Below are positions 6,827 to 15,237 of a stretch of 42,746 nt of DNA, one piece after another. The DNA is from an uncultured Bacteroides sp. (GTDB taxonomy: Bacteria > Bacteroidota > Bacteroidia > Bacteroidales > Bacteroidaceae). The DNA is taken from contig CALUJC010000028.1 in assembly GCA_944320865.1 (NCBI GenBank), positions 1 to 42,746 on the forward strand, written 5' to 3'. The number at the start of each line of letters is the position of its first letter. Positions within the stretch are counted from its first letter, which is position 1. The notes beneath the pieces were generated by a model, which saw only the letters and a list, made by a program, of their open reading frames with translations, did not search any database and was not told where the DNA came from. Position numbers and translations under genes: made by a program.

Positions 6827-7906
6827 ATGAATAGAAAAGTGAAATGGGGCCTCATTGCCGTGATAGGCATCGGGCTGGTTGGGGCAGGTATCTACTCGCA
6901 ACTCCCCAAGGAAAACGAAGAACTGGCCGCCGCCGACCAGGTGGCCGACAGTGGCGAGAGGTCGAAAAGAATATTGAACGTAAACGCCACTATCGTCAAG
7001 CCGCAGGTGCTGACGGAGGATATTCCGCTGGTGGGCACCCTGCTGCCCGACGAAGAAGTGGACCTCTCGTTTGAAACCTCGGGCAAGATAGTTGAGATAA
7101 ACTTTGAGGAAGGCACCCACGTAAAACGCGGCCAACTGCTGGCCCGGGTGAACGACCGCCCCTTGCAAGCCCAGTTGCAACGTCTCGTATCGCAGTTGAA
7201 ACTGGCGGAAGACCGCGTGTTCCGTCAGGACGCCTTGCTGAAGCGCGACGCCGTGAGCAAAGAAGCCTACGAACAGGTGAAAACCGAACTGGCCACGCTG
7301 AATGCCGACATTGAACTGGTGCGGGCACAAATAGAGCAGACCGAACTGCGCGCCCCCTTTGACGGCGTCATCGGCTTACGGCAGGTCAGCGTGGGGACCT
7401 ATGCATCACCCTCCACCGTGGTGGCCAAACTCACCAAGATTTCGCCCTTGAAGGTAGAGTTCGCCGTGTCCGAACGTTATGCCGCCGACATCAAACAAGG
7501 CGCCATGCTGACCTTTACATTGGAAGGATCGCTCAACCAATACCAGGCACAAGTTTATGCCCGCGAGTCGAGCCTCGACCTCAATACCCATACGCTCACC
7601 ATCCGCGCCCTCTACCCCAACCCCACAGGCATTATGCCGGGACGCTATGCTTCGCTCACCCTGCGCAGGCACGAATATCAAAACGCCCTTGCCGTACCTT
7701 CGGAAGCTATTGTCCCCGAAATGGGTAAAGACAAAGTATTCCTTTACAAGAACGGCAAAGCTGAACCGGTAGAAATCGTTGCCGGCATACGCACGGAGGC
7801 ATTGGTACAAGCTGTGAAAGGCGTGTCTGAGGGTGACACCGTCATCATATCGGGTACCCAACAGCTGCGCACCGGCATGCCTATTACAATTGACAACATC
7901 TATTAA
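6827..7906 (+). CDS. RND efflux pump periplasmic adaptor (membrane fusion protein)
   Basis: A 359-aa HlyD/AcrA-type adaptor that would bridge the inner-membrane pump and the outer-membrane channel in the periplasm. A single N-terminal membrane anchor (about residues 7-24) is followed by a beta-barrel and lipoyl half (SFETSGKIVEINFEEGTHVK), a helical hairpin (about 105-175, QAQLQRLVSQLKLAEDRV and following), the second lipoyl half (LRAPFDGVIGLRQVSVG) and a C-terminal membrane-proximal domain. There is no lipobox, so anchoring is by the N-terminal helix. It is the first gene of an adaptor-pump-channel set. The 110-bp gap before the pump gene holds a GATTAGTG-type inverted repeat. Confidence 0.9.
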   Translation: MNRKVKWGLIAVIGIGLVGAGIYSQLPKENEELAAADQVADSGERSKRILNVNATIVKPQVLTEDIPLVGTLLPDEEVDLSFETSGKIVEINFEEGTHVKRGQLLARVNDRPLQAQLQRLVSQLKLAEDRVFRQDALLKRDAVSKEAYEQVKTELATLNADIELVRAQIEQTELRAPFDGVIGLRQVSVGTYASPSTVVAKLTKISPLKVEFAVSERYAADIKQGAMLTFTLEGSLNQYQAQVYARESSLDLNTHTLTIRALYPNPTGIMPGRYASLTLRRHEYQNALAVPSEAIVPEMGKDKVFLYKNGKAEPVEIVAGIRTEALVQAVKGVSEGDTVIISGTQQLRTGMPITIDNIY

Positions 7907-8016
7907 CGATTAGTGTTTAGTGATAAGTGATTAATACCTCAACCACAAATAGTCAATCACTCATCACTAAGCACGAAATGCTAATCACTAAACACTAACC
8001 CCTAAACACTAATAAC
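7907..8016 (+). repeat. GATTAGTG/CACTAATC inverted repeat inside the efflux operon
   Basis: The GATTAGTGTTTAGTGAT-type left arm and the CACTAATCACTAAACACTAA-type right arms can fold into a hairpin between the adaptor and pump genes. The same words occur at 2997-3030 and 3198-3234. In mRNA it could influence the relative levels of adaptor and pump, which is inference. Confidence 0.55.
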
Positions 8017-11000
8017 GTGAACATATCCGAACTAAGCATACGCCGCCCGGTGCTGTCAACGGTGTTGACTATCATCATCCTGCTATTCGGCATCATCGGC
8101 TACAATTACCTTGGAGTCCGCGAATATCCGTCGGTGGACAACCCCATCATCTCCGTGTCGTGCTCTTACACGGGTGCCAATGCAGACGTTATTGAAAACC
8201 AAATTACCGAACCACTGGAGCAGAACATCAACGGTATTCCCGGTATCCGTTCGCTTACCAGCGTCAGCCAGCAGGGGCAAAGCCGTATTACGGTAGAGTT
8301 TGAACTGTCCGTCGACCTGGAAACGGCAGCCAACGACGTGCGCGACAAGGTGTCGCGTGCACAACGCTACCTGCCCGACGATTGCGACCCGCCTACCGTA
8401 TCGAAAGCCGATGCCGACGCATCGCCCATCCTGATGGTGGCACTGCAAAGCGACAAGCGCTCGCTGCTTGAACTGAGCGAAATAGCCGACCTTACGGTAA
8501 AAGAACAATTGCAAACCATCTCCGACGTAAGTAGCGTAAGCATCTGGGGTGAGAAGAAATACTCCATGCGCCTGTGGCTGGACCCCACGAAGATGTCGGG
8601 CTACGGCATCACACCCGTCGACGTAAAGAATGCCGTGGACCGCGAGAACATAGAGTTGCCTTCGGGAAGCATTGAAGGCAACACCACGGAACTCACCATC
8701 CGCACCTTGGGCTTGATGCACACGGCGGAAGAATTCAACGACCTCATCATCAAGGAAGACGGCAGCCGCATCATCCGCTTCAGCGACATCGGGCGCGCCG
8801 AGCTTGGCCCAGCCGACATCAAAAGCTACATGAAGATGAACGGCGTGCCCATGGTGGGCGTGGTAGTCATCCCCCAGCCGGGCGCCAACCACATCCAGAT
8901 TGCCGATGCCGTGTACGAGCGCATGGAGCGCATGCAGAAAGACTTGCCCGAAGACGTGACTTACAGTTACGGTTTTGACAACACCCGTTTTATCCGTGCT
9001 TCCATCAGTGAGGTGGAAAGTACGGTGTACGAAGCTTTCATCTTGGTTATCATCATCATTTTCCTTTTCTTGCGCGACTGGCGCGTTACGCTGGTGCCGT
9101 GCATCGTCATCCCGGTATCGCTTATCGGTGCATTTTTTGTAATGTATGTGGCTGGGTTCTCCATCAATGTATTGTCTATGCTGGCTGTGGTGCTGGCCGT
9201 AGGCTTGGTGGTGGACGATGCCATTGTAATGACAGAAAACATTTACGTGCGCATAGAGAAGGGCATGCCTCCCTTGCAGGCGGGTATTGAAGGTTCTAAG
9301 GAAATTTTCTTTGCAGTCATCTCGACCACCATCACCCTGGTGGCAGTGTTTTTCCCCATCGTATTCATGGAAGGAACAACAGGAAGGCTTTTCCGTGAGT
9401 TCAGTTTTGTGGTATCCGGTTCTGTACTTATCTCTGCTTTTGCCGCCCTGACGTTCACCCCTATGCTCGCCACCAAGTTGCTGAAGCAGCAGGCAAAAAA
9501 GAATTGGTTCTACCGCAAGACGGAGCCGTTCTTTGAGGGCCTGAACCGTGTGTACAGCCGGTCGCTTGCCGCCTTCCTTAAAAGACGGTGGATAGCATTG
9601 GTGTTTACCGTCTGCATGTTTGGCGTAATCGGCGTGCTATGGACACATATCCCTGCTGAAATGGCACCTCTGGAAGACCGTTCGCAGATAACCATCAATA
9701 CCAGTGGAGCAGAAGGCGTGAGCTACGAATACATACGCGACTATACGGAGCGCATCAACGACGTGGTAGATTCCATTATCCCCGATGCAGAGGCCGTAAC
9801 GGCGCGTGTGTCCAGCGGTAGCGGAAACATCCGCATTACCCTGAAGGACATCAGCGAGCGCGACTACTCACAAATGGATGTAGCCGAACGCCTGTCGAAA
9901 GCAGTGCAGAAGGAAACCAAAGCACGCTCTTTCGTGCAACAAGCATCGTCGTTCGGTGGCAGAAGAAGCAGTATGCCTGTACAATATGTATTGCAGGCAA
10001 CCAATATAGAAAAATTGCAAGAGATATTGCCCAAATTCATGGAACGCGTTTACGAGAACCCCACGTTCCAAATGGCGGACGTAGACCTGAAGTTCAGCGA
10101 CCCGGAGGCACGCATCAACATCAACCGCGACAAGGCCGGCGTGCTGGGCGTAAGCACACGCGACATTGCACAAACCCTGCAATACGGCCTCAGCGGACAG
10201 CGCATGGGCTACTTCTACATGAACGGGAAACAGTACGAGATTCTGGGTGAAATCAACCGCCAGCAACGTAACAAGCCTTCCGACCTGGTGGGACTGTACA
10301 TCCGCAACGACAACGGCGATATGGTGCAACTGGACAATCTTGTCGAACTGGTGTATGGCACGGCACCCCCAAAACTGTACAGATATAACCGCTTTGTATC
10401 GGCCACCGTGTCTACGGGATTGGCGGAAGGCAAAACCATCGGACAAGGCTTGGACGAAATGGATAAGATTGCCGCCGACCTGCTGGATGAATCATTCCGC
10501 ACCGCACTGGCAGGCGACTCCAAGGACTACAGTGAAAGCGCATCGAGCCTAATGTTTGCCTTCATCTTTGCCATCGTGCTCATCTATCTCATCCTGGCGG
10601 CACAGTTCGAGAGCTTTAAAGACCCCATAGTCATCATGCTGACGGTGCCGCTGGCCATTGCCGGCGCGCTGGTATTCATGTATGGGGGCGACATCACAAT
10701 GAACGTGTTCAGCCAGATAGGCATTATCATGCTCATCGGGCTGGTGGCCAAGAACGGTATCCTTATTGTGGAATTTGCCAACCAAAAACAGGAGCACGGG
10801 GAAGATAAGATGACTGCCATCAAAGACGCTGCCCTACAACGCCTGCGCCCCATCCTGATGACCAGCGCCGCGACTATACTGGGCCTCATCCCCTTGGCTT
10901 TTGCTTCGGGAGAAGGAGCCAACCAACGTATCGCCATGGGTACGGCAGTAGTGGGTGGTATGCTCGTTTCAACGATACTCACCATGTACATCGTACCTGC

Positions 11001-11049
11001 CATATACAGCTATATTTCAACCAACAGAAGCAAACTGAAAGAATCATGA
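8017..11049 (+). CDS. RND multidrug efflux transporter (AcrB/HAE1-like inner-membrane pump)
   Basis: A 1010-aa proton-driven RND pump starting with GTG and the family opening ISELSIRRPVLSTV. Two repeats each begin with a transmembrane helix, carry a large periplasmic loop and continue with a six-helix block. TM4 has the paired proton-relay aspartates in VGLVVDDAIVMTEN. The second half keeps the matching GLVAKNGILIVEFANQ segment and the late ALQRLRPILMTSAATILGL motif. The length is normal for HAE1 pumps. The stop codon overlaps the start of the channel gene in ATGA, so translation is coupled. The drug or other substrate cannot be inferred. Confidence 0.95.
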   Translation: MNISELSIRRPVLSTVLTIIILLFGIIGYNYLGVREYPSVDNPIISVSCSYTGANADVIENQITEPLEQNINGIPGIRSLTSVSQQGQSRITVEFELSVDLETAANDVRDKVSRAQRYLPDDCDPPTVSKADADASPILMVALQSDKRSLLELSEIADLTVKEQLQTISDVSSVSIWGEKKYSMRLWLDPTKMSGYGITPVDVKNAVDRENIELPSGSIEGNTTELTIRTLGLMHTAEEFNDLIIKEDGSRIIRFSDIGRAELGPADIKSYMKMNGVPMVGVVVIPQPGANHIQIADAVYERMERMQKDLPEDVTYSYGFDNTRFIRASISEVESTVYEAFILVIIIIFLFLRDWRVTLVPCIVIPVSLIGAFFVMYVAGFSINVLSMLAVVLAVGLVVDDAIVMTENIYVRIEKGMPPLQAGIEGSKEIFFAVISTTITLVAVFFPIVFMEGTTGRLFREFSFVVSGSVLISAFAALTFTPMLATKLLKQQAKKNWFYRKTEPFFEGLNRVYSRSLAAFLKRRWIALVFTVCMFGVIGVLWTHIPAEMAPLEDRSQITINTSGAEGVSYEYIRDYTERINDVVDSIIPDAEAVTARVSSGSGNIRITLKDISERDYSQMDVAERLSKAVQKETKARSFVQQASSFGGRRSSMPVQYVLQATNIEKLQEILPKFMERVYENPTFQMADVDLKFSDPEARININRDKAGVLGVSTRDIAQTLQYGLSGQRMGYFYMNGKQYEILGEINRQQRNKPSDLVGLYIRNDNGDMVQLDNLVELVYGTAPPKLYRYNRFVSATVSTGLAEGKTIGQGLDEMDKIAADLLDESFRTALAGDSKDYSESASSLMFAFIFAIVLIYLILAAQFESFKDPIVIMLTVPLAIAGALVFMYGGDITMNVFSQIGIIMLIGLVAKNGILIVEFANQKQEHGEDKMTAIKDAALQRLRPILMTSAATILGLIPLAFASGEGANQRIAMGTAVVGGMLVSTILTMYIVPAIYSYISTNRSKLKES

Positions 11050-12371
11050 TACAACGCATCATCATGGCTGCCATAGCCATCGCTTGCCTCGCCATAGGCA
11101 TACAGGCACAACCACCTGTATATACACTGAAAGATTGCCTTGAGCAAGGACTGCTGAACAATTATTCGCTGCGCATCACCCGCAACGAGGAACGCGTCAG
11201 CCACAATAACGCCACACTGGCCAACGCCGGATATCTGCCCACGCTTGACCTGGCCGCCGGCTACAGCGGTACGCTCAACAGTACCGACACAAAAGACCGT
11301 GCCTCGGGCAATACAACTAGCCAGAACAATGCATTCGACCAGACTATAGATGCGGGGCTGGATTTGAACTGGACCATCTTCGACGGGTTCAATATCAGCG
11401 CAAATTACCAGCAGCTCAAAGAATTGGAACGCCAAGGAGAGACCAACACACGCATGGCCATAGAAGACCTTGTGGCTAACATCGCAGCAGAATATTATAA
11501 CTACGTCCAGCAGAAAATACGTCTTGAGAATTTCCGCTACGCCATGTCGCTGTCCAGGGAAAGGCTTCGCATTGTAGAAGCACGGTTCCACATCGGCGAC
11601 TTTTCACGATTAGACTACCAGCAGGCAAAAGTGGACTTTAATGCAGACAGTGCCCAATACATGAAGCAACAGGAAGCACTGCACACCTCGCGCATAGAGC
11701 TGAACGAACTGATGGCCCAAAAGGATGTGGACGAATTCTTCATCATACGCGACAGCCTGATAAACATAGACCACGTATTGGACTTCGACGAACTGTGGAA
11801 CGCTACCCTGCAAGTGAACGCCTCGCTGCTGGTGGCCATACAGAACCAGAACATCGCCCGACTGGACTACAAGAAAATCTGCTCGCGCGACTATCCTTAC
11901 GTGCGACTGAACGGGGGATATGGCTATTCGCTGAACAAATATGAGATGGGGGCAAATACACGCCGAAGCACACTCGGTCTGAACTTCGGCGTAACGGTGG
12001 GATTCAAGCTATTTGACGGAAACCGGCGCCGTGAGCGGCGCAACGCCAGCCTGGCCGTGGAAAACGCCCGCCTGGAACGCGAACAGGTAGAACAAACCTT
12101 ACGCGCCGACTTGAGCAACCTGTGGCAGGCTTATCGCAACAACCTGGAACTGCTGGGACTGGAAAGGCAGAACGTCATCGCCGCGCGCGACAACCACGAG
12201 ATTGCCATGGAACGCTACATGCTGGGCGACCTCTCCGGCATTGAGATGCGCGAAGCACAAAAGAGCCTGCTCGATGCCGAAGAACGAATACTCTCCGCCC
12301 AGTACGACACGAAGATGTGCGAAATCTCCCTGCTGCAAATAAGCGGGAAAATATTGGAATATCTGGACTGA
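11046..12371 (+). CDS. TolC-family outer-membrane efflux channel
   Basis: A 441-aa protein with a cleavable signal peptide (MIQRIIMAAIAIACLAIGIQAQ) followed by two long helical repeats of the outer-membrane efflux protein family. Recognisable patches are YTLKDCLEQGLLNNYSL at the mature start, GLDLNWTIFDGF in the first beta region and FGVTVGFKLFDGNRRRERR in the second. It completes the adaptor-pump-channel machine with the two genes upstream and overlaps the pump gene by 4 bp. It ends 6 bp before the stop codon of the convergent TerB/DnaJ gene, with no clear terminator between them. Confidence 0.93.
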   Translation: MIQRIIMAAIAIACLAIGIQAQPPVYTLKDCLEQGLLNNYSLRITRNEERVSHNNATLANAGYLPTLDLAAGYSGTLNSTDTKDRASGNTTSQNNAFDQTIDAGLDLNWTIFDGFNISANYQQLKELERQGETNTRMAIEDLVANIAAEYYNYVQQKIRLENFRYAMSLSRERLRIVEARFHIGDFSRLDYQQAKVDFNADSAQYMKQQEALHTSRIELNELMAQKDVDEFFIIRDSLINIDHVLDFDELWNATLQVNASLLVAIQNQNIARLDYKKICSRDYPYVRLNGGYGYSLNKYEMGANTRRSTLGLNFGVTVGFKLFDGNRRRERRNASLAVENARLEREQVEQTLRADLSNLWQAYRNNLELLGLERQNVIAARDNHEIAMERYMLGDLSGIEMREAQKSLLDAEERILSAQYDTKMCEISLLQISGKILEYLD

Positions 12372-12377
12372 CAAGCG

Positions 12378-13169
12378 TCAGCGCATGCCCCGCGCCTTGC
12401 ACACACGGTCGTAGGCTTCGTTAATCTGCTTGAACTTTTCTTCAGCAGCATGCTGCACGTCTTCGCCCAGGCCGGCCACCCGGTCGGGATGGTGCTTCAG
12501 GGCAAGGTTGCGGTAGGCTCGTTTCACCTCGTCATCAGTGGCGCCGGGCGACACTTCGAGCACCTTGTAGGCGGCATCGAGCGATGAAGCGCCAAGGTTG
12601 AGCATCGACTCCACCTCCCGCTCAGTCAGCCCCATGGCGCGGGCCACCTCCTTTAGCGCGTCCACTTCCACCGGGGCAACGGTGCCATCGGCCTTGGCTA
12701 TGCCGCACAGGAAGCTGAGCAACTGCAACCGTTCTTCGCGCCCCATGTTGGCAGCCACTTGCGCGCCGCATTGCCAAATGGTGTTGCGGAACGAGCCCGG
12801 CCGGACAGCCTCCATGCGTTTCCGCTCGTCGAACAAGCGCAGCAACACCTGCTCGCCTTGCGCCACCGCGCCCTCACCGAAGTTGGCACGCAAAAAGCGG
12901 CGGACATATTCCATCTCGCTGTGCATGATGCGCCCGTCGGCACTGATGACATACGAAGCCAGTGCCAGCATGCTGAACAGGAAGCTGTTGCGTTGCCCCT
13001 CGTTCACCCTGGCACCGCCACTGTAATCCGTCTGCGCATCTCCGCCTTGATAGTCATCTTCCTTTTGGCCGCCATCCATCAGCGCGCCCAGCGCAAACCC
13101 GGCCAACGCCCCCAGCGGTCCGCCCACTATCCAGCCCAACACGCCGCCTATCCATTTATTCATTCCCAT
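12378..13169 (-). CDS. TerB-like and DnaJ-domain co-chaperone (DjlA-like)
   Basis: 263 aa in three parts. The N-terminus is a Gly/Ala-rich hydrophobic stretch (about residues 7-31) likely to insert in or associate with the membrane. The middle (about 60-195) is a TerB-like helical domain with the ISADGRI and AKADGTV acidic loops. The C-terminus (about 199-260) is a J domain with the HPD tripeptide at 227-229 that stimulates DnaK ATPase. This arrangement matches DjlA-like proteins. Starts at 13169 (MGMNK) and 13163 (MNK) are both possible. It is transcribed toward the efflux operon and has a tandem-repeat array just upstream. Confidence 0.85.
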   Translation of the reverse strand: MGMNKWIGGVLGWIVGGPLGALAGFALGALMDGGQKEDDYQGGDAQTDYSGGARVNEGQRNSFLFSMLALASYVISADGRIMHSEMEYVRRFLRANFGEGAVAQGEQVLLRLFDERKRMEAVRPGSFRNTIWQCGAQVAANMGREERLQLLSFLCGIAKADGTVAPVEVDALKEVARAMGLTEREVESMLNLGASSLDAAYKVLEVSPGATDDEVKRAYRNLALKHHPDRVAGLGEDVQHAAEEKFKQINEAYDRVCKARGMR

Positions 13170-13219
13170 AGTTGTTATGTGTTAAAATTCAACATTTCTT
13201 ACTGCGATGCCCACGACAT

Positions 13220-13373
13220 CGTGATGTCGTTAAAAATAGATCGTGATGTCGTCGGAAACGGATCGGGATGCATTTATAACGGCATCGGGATGCATTTTCA
13301 ACGGCATCGGGACGCGTTTCCAACGACATCACGATGCGTTTCCGACGGCATCGGGACGCGTTTCCGGCGGCAT
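13220..13373. repeat. Tandem array, seven 22-bp units
   Basis: Seven consecutive 22-bp units with consensus close to CGGGATGCGTTTCCAACGGC plus AT. Partial units lie on both sides. Every unit junction is a small palindrome (CATC-NN-GATG). It lies between the TerB/DnaJ and fumarase genes, both on the minus strand, upstream of the former. Confidence 0.85.
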
Positions 13374-13427
13374 CGGGATGCGCCTGCGCTTCCGCCGGCG
13401 AAGTTACGCATTTCCGGCCTAAGATAC

Positions 13428-13460
13428 AAAAAACCGCCCCGCGTTGTGCACACGGGGCGG
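13428..13460 (-). terminator. Rho-independent terminator of the fumarase gene
   Basis: On the minus strand an 8-bp GC stem (CCGCCCCG with its complement CGGGGCGG) is followed by six Ts. It lies about 40 bp after the fumarase stop codon. Confidence 0.85.
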
Positions 13461-13496
13461 CGGTTGCAGAAGCCTATATACAATGGGCAGCAGACA

Positions 13497-15137
13497 TTAC
13501 TGCTTGCATTGCCAGGGTTTGAGTTGCTGGAAGAAGTCGTTGCCCTTGTCATCGACGAGGATGAAGGCGGGGAAGTCTACCACCTGGATTTTCCAGATGG
13601 CTTCCATGCCCAGTTCGGGGTATTCCACGCACTCGATGCTCTTGATGCTGTTCATGCTGAGCACGGCTGCCGGGCCGCCAATGCTGCCCAGGTAGAAGCC
13701 GCCATGCTTCTTGCACGCGTCGGTGACGACTTGCGTGCGGTTGCCCTTGGCTATCATCACCATCGAGCCGCCGTGGTCTTGGAACTCGTCCACGTAGGGG
13801 TCCATGCGGTTGGCCGTCGTCGGGCCCATGGAGCCGCAAGGCATGCCTGCAGGCGTCTTGGCCGGGCCGGCGTAGAGCACGGGGTGGTCTTTGAAGTACT
13901 GCGGCAAGTCTTCGCCCGCATCGAGGCGTGCTTTCAGCTTGGCGTGGGCAATGTCGCGTGCCACGATGATGGTGCCGTTCAGGCTGAGGCGCGTGGAGAC
14001 GGGGTATTGCGACAGGATTTTGCACACCTCACTCATCGGCTGGTTCAGGTCGATGCGCACGGCGTCGCCTTCACCGGCATTGCGCAGGGCTTCGGGGATG
14101 AGCTGGCCGGGATTGTCATCCAGCTTCTCTATCCAGATACCATCTTTATTTATTTTGGCCTTGATGTTGCGGTCGGCCGAGCACGATACGCCCAGGCCGA
14201 TGGGGCACGATGCGCCGTGGCGCGGCAGGCGGATGACGCGGATATCGTGGGCAAAGTATTTGCCGCCGAACTGTGCGCCCAGCCCGATGCGGTGTGCCTC
14301 GGCCAGCAACTCCTTCTCGAGCTCAACGTCGCGGAAGGCGCGTCCCGTCTCGTCGCCCGTAGTGGGCAGGTTATCGTAGTAGTGGGTGGAGGCAAGCTTC
14401 ACCGTCAGCAGGTTCTTCTCGGCTGAAGTACCGCCTATGACGAAGGCAATGTGGTAGGGCGGACAGGCTGCCGTGCCCAGCGTCTTCATCTTCTCTACGA
14501 GGAAGGGCACCAGCGTGCCGGGGTTCTGGATGCGTGCCTTGGTCTCCTGATAGAAGTAGGTCTTGTTGGCCGAGCCACCGCCCTTCACTACGCAGAGGAA
14601 CTTGTATTCGTCGCCCTCCGTAGCCTCGATGTCAATCTGCGCGGGCAGGTTGCAGCGGGTGTTCACCTCGTCGTACATGGTGAGGGGAGCGTTCTGCGAG
14701 TAGCGCAGGTTCTCTTCGGTGTACGTCTTGTATACGCCCAGCGAGAGGGCCTCTTCGTCGCAGAAACCGGTCCATACCTGCTGGCCTTTCTCGCCGTGTA
14801 TGATGGCCGTGCCGGTGTCCTGGCAGAAGGGCAACTGTCCCTTGCTGGCCACTTCGGCGTTGCGCAGGAAGGTCAGGGCCACGTACTTGTCGTTGTCGCT
14901 GGCCTCAGGGTCAGTCAGTATTTTGGCCACCTGTTCGTTGTGACTGCGGCGCAGCAGGAAGTTCACGTCGCGGAAGGCCGCGTTGGCCAACATCGTCAAT
15001 GCCTCGGGGCTGACCTTCAGGATGGGTTTGCCCTCAAACTCGCTTACCGACACGCCATCCTTCGTGAGGAGGTAATACTCCGTGTCGTCCTTACCCAACT
15101 GGAACATGGGTGCGTACTTAAATTCTGGTGTTGCCAT
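13497..15137 (-). CDS. Class I fumarate hydratase (iron-sulfur, FumA/FumB type)
   Basis: 546 aa, the usual length of two-domain class I fumarases, which interconvert fumarate and malate in the cytoplasm using a [4Fe-4S] cluster. The N-terminal domain has [10 protein letters not shown] with the cluster cysteine Cys105, [11 protein letters not shown], and [16 protein letters not shown] with Cys225. Cys311 or Cys319 in the [13 protein letters not shown] segment is the likely third ligand. The C-terminal domain shows [23 protein letters not shown]. In Bacteroides this enzyme would serve the reductive branch to succinate. It is flanked by its own terminator and a likely -7 element, so it is probably monocistronic. 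Confidence 0.96.
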   Translation of the reverse strand: MATPEFKYAPMFQLGKDDTEYYLLTKDGVSVSEFEGKPILKVSPEALTMLANAAFRDVNFLLRRSHNEQVAKILTDPEASDNDKYVALTFLRNAEVASKGQLPFCQDTGTAIIHGEKGQQVWTGFCDEEALSLGVYKTYTEENLRYSQNAPLTMYDEVNTRCNLPAQIDIEATEGDEYKFLCVVKGGGSANKTYFYQETKARIQNPGTLVPFLVEKMKTLGTAACPPYHIAFVIGGTSAEKNLLTVKLASTHYYDNLPTTGDETGRAFRDVELEKELLAEAHRIGLGAQFGGKYFAHDIRVIRLPRHGASCPIGLGVSCSADRNIKAKINKDGIWIEKLDDNPGQLIPEALRNAGEGDAVRIDLNQPMSEVCKILSQYPVSTRLSLNGTIIVARDIAHAKLKARLDAGEDLPQYFKDHPVLYAGPAKTPAGMPCGSMGPTTANRMDPYVDEFQDHGGSMVMIAKGNRTQVVTDACKKHGGFYLGSIGGPAAVLSMNSIKSIECVEYPELGMEAIWKIQVVDFPAFILVDDKGNDFFQQLKPWQCKQ

Positions 15138-15182
15138 AATTACTTATTATTAATGGTGTAACATATTAGTTGATTAATGGGA

Positions 15183-15190
15183 CAAAGGTA
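15183..15190 (-). promoter_or_regulatory. -7 element of the fumarase promoter
   Basis: The minus strand reads TACCTTTG, a full match to TAnnTTTG, about 45 bp upstream of the start codon. No good -33 element is visible 19-21 bp further upstream. Confidence 0.5.
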
Positions 15191-15237
15191 AGAAGTATTC
15201 TTGAGAAATCTCCTTAATGGCCGGGAAAAAGGCACGT

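Noticed and set aside
12759-14426. A 555-codon plus-strand frame across the tandem repeat and fumarase gene
   Set aside because: It runs antisense to two well-recognised genes (TerB/DnaJ and fumarase) and has no family features of its own.
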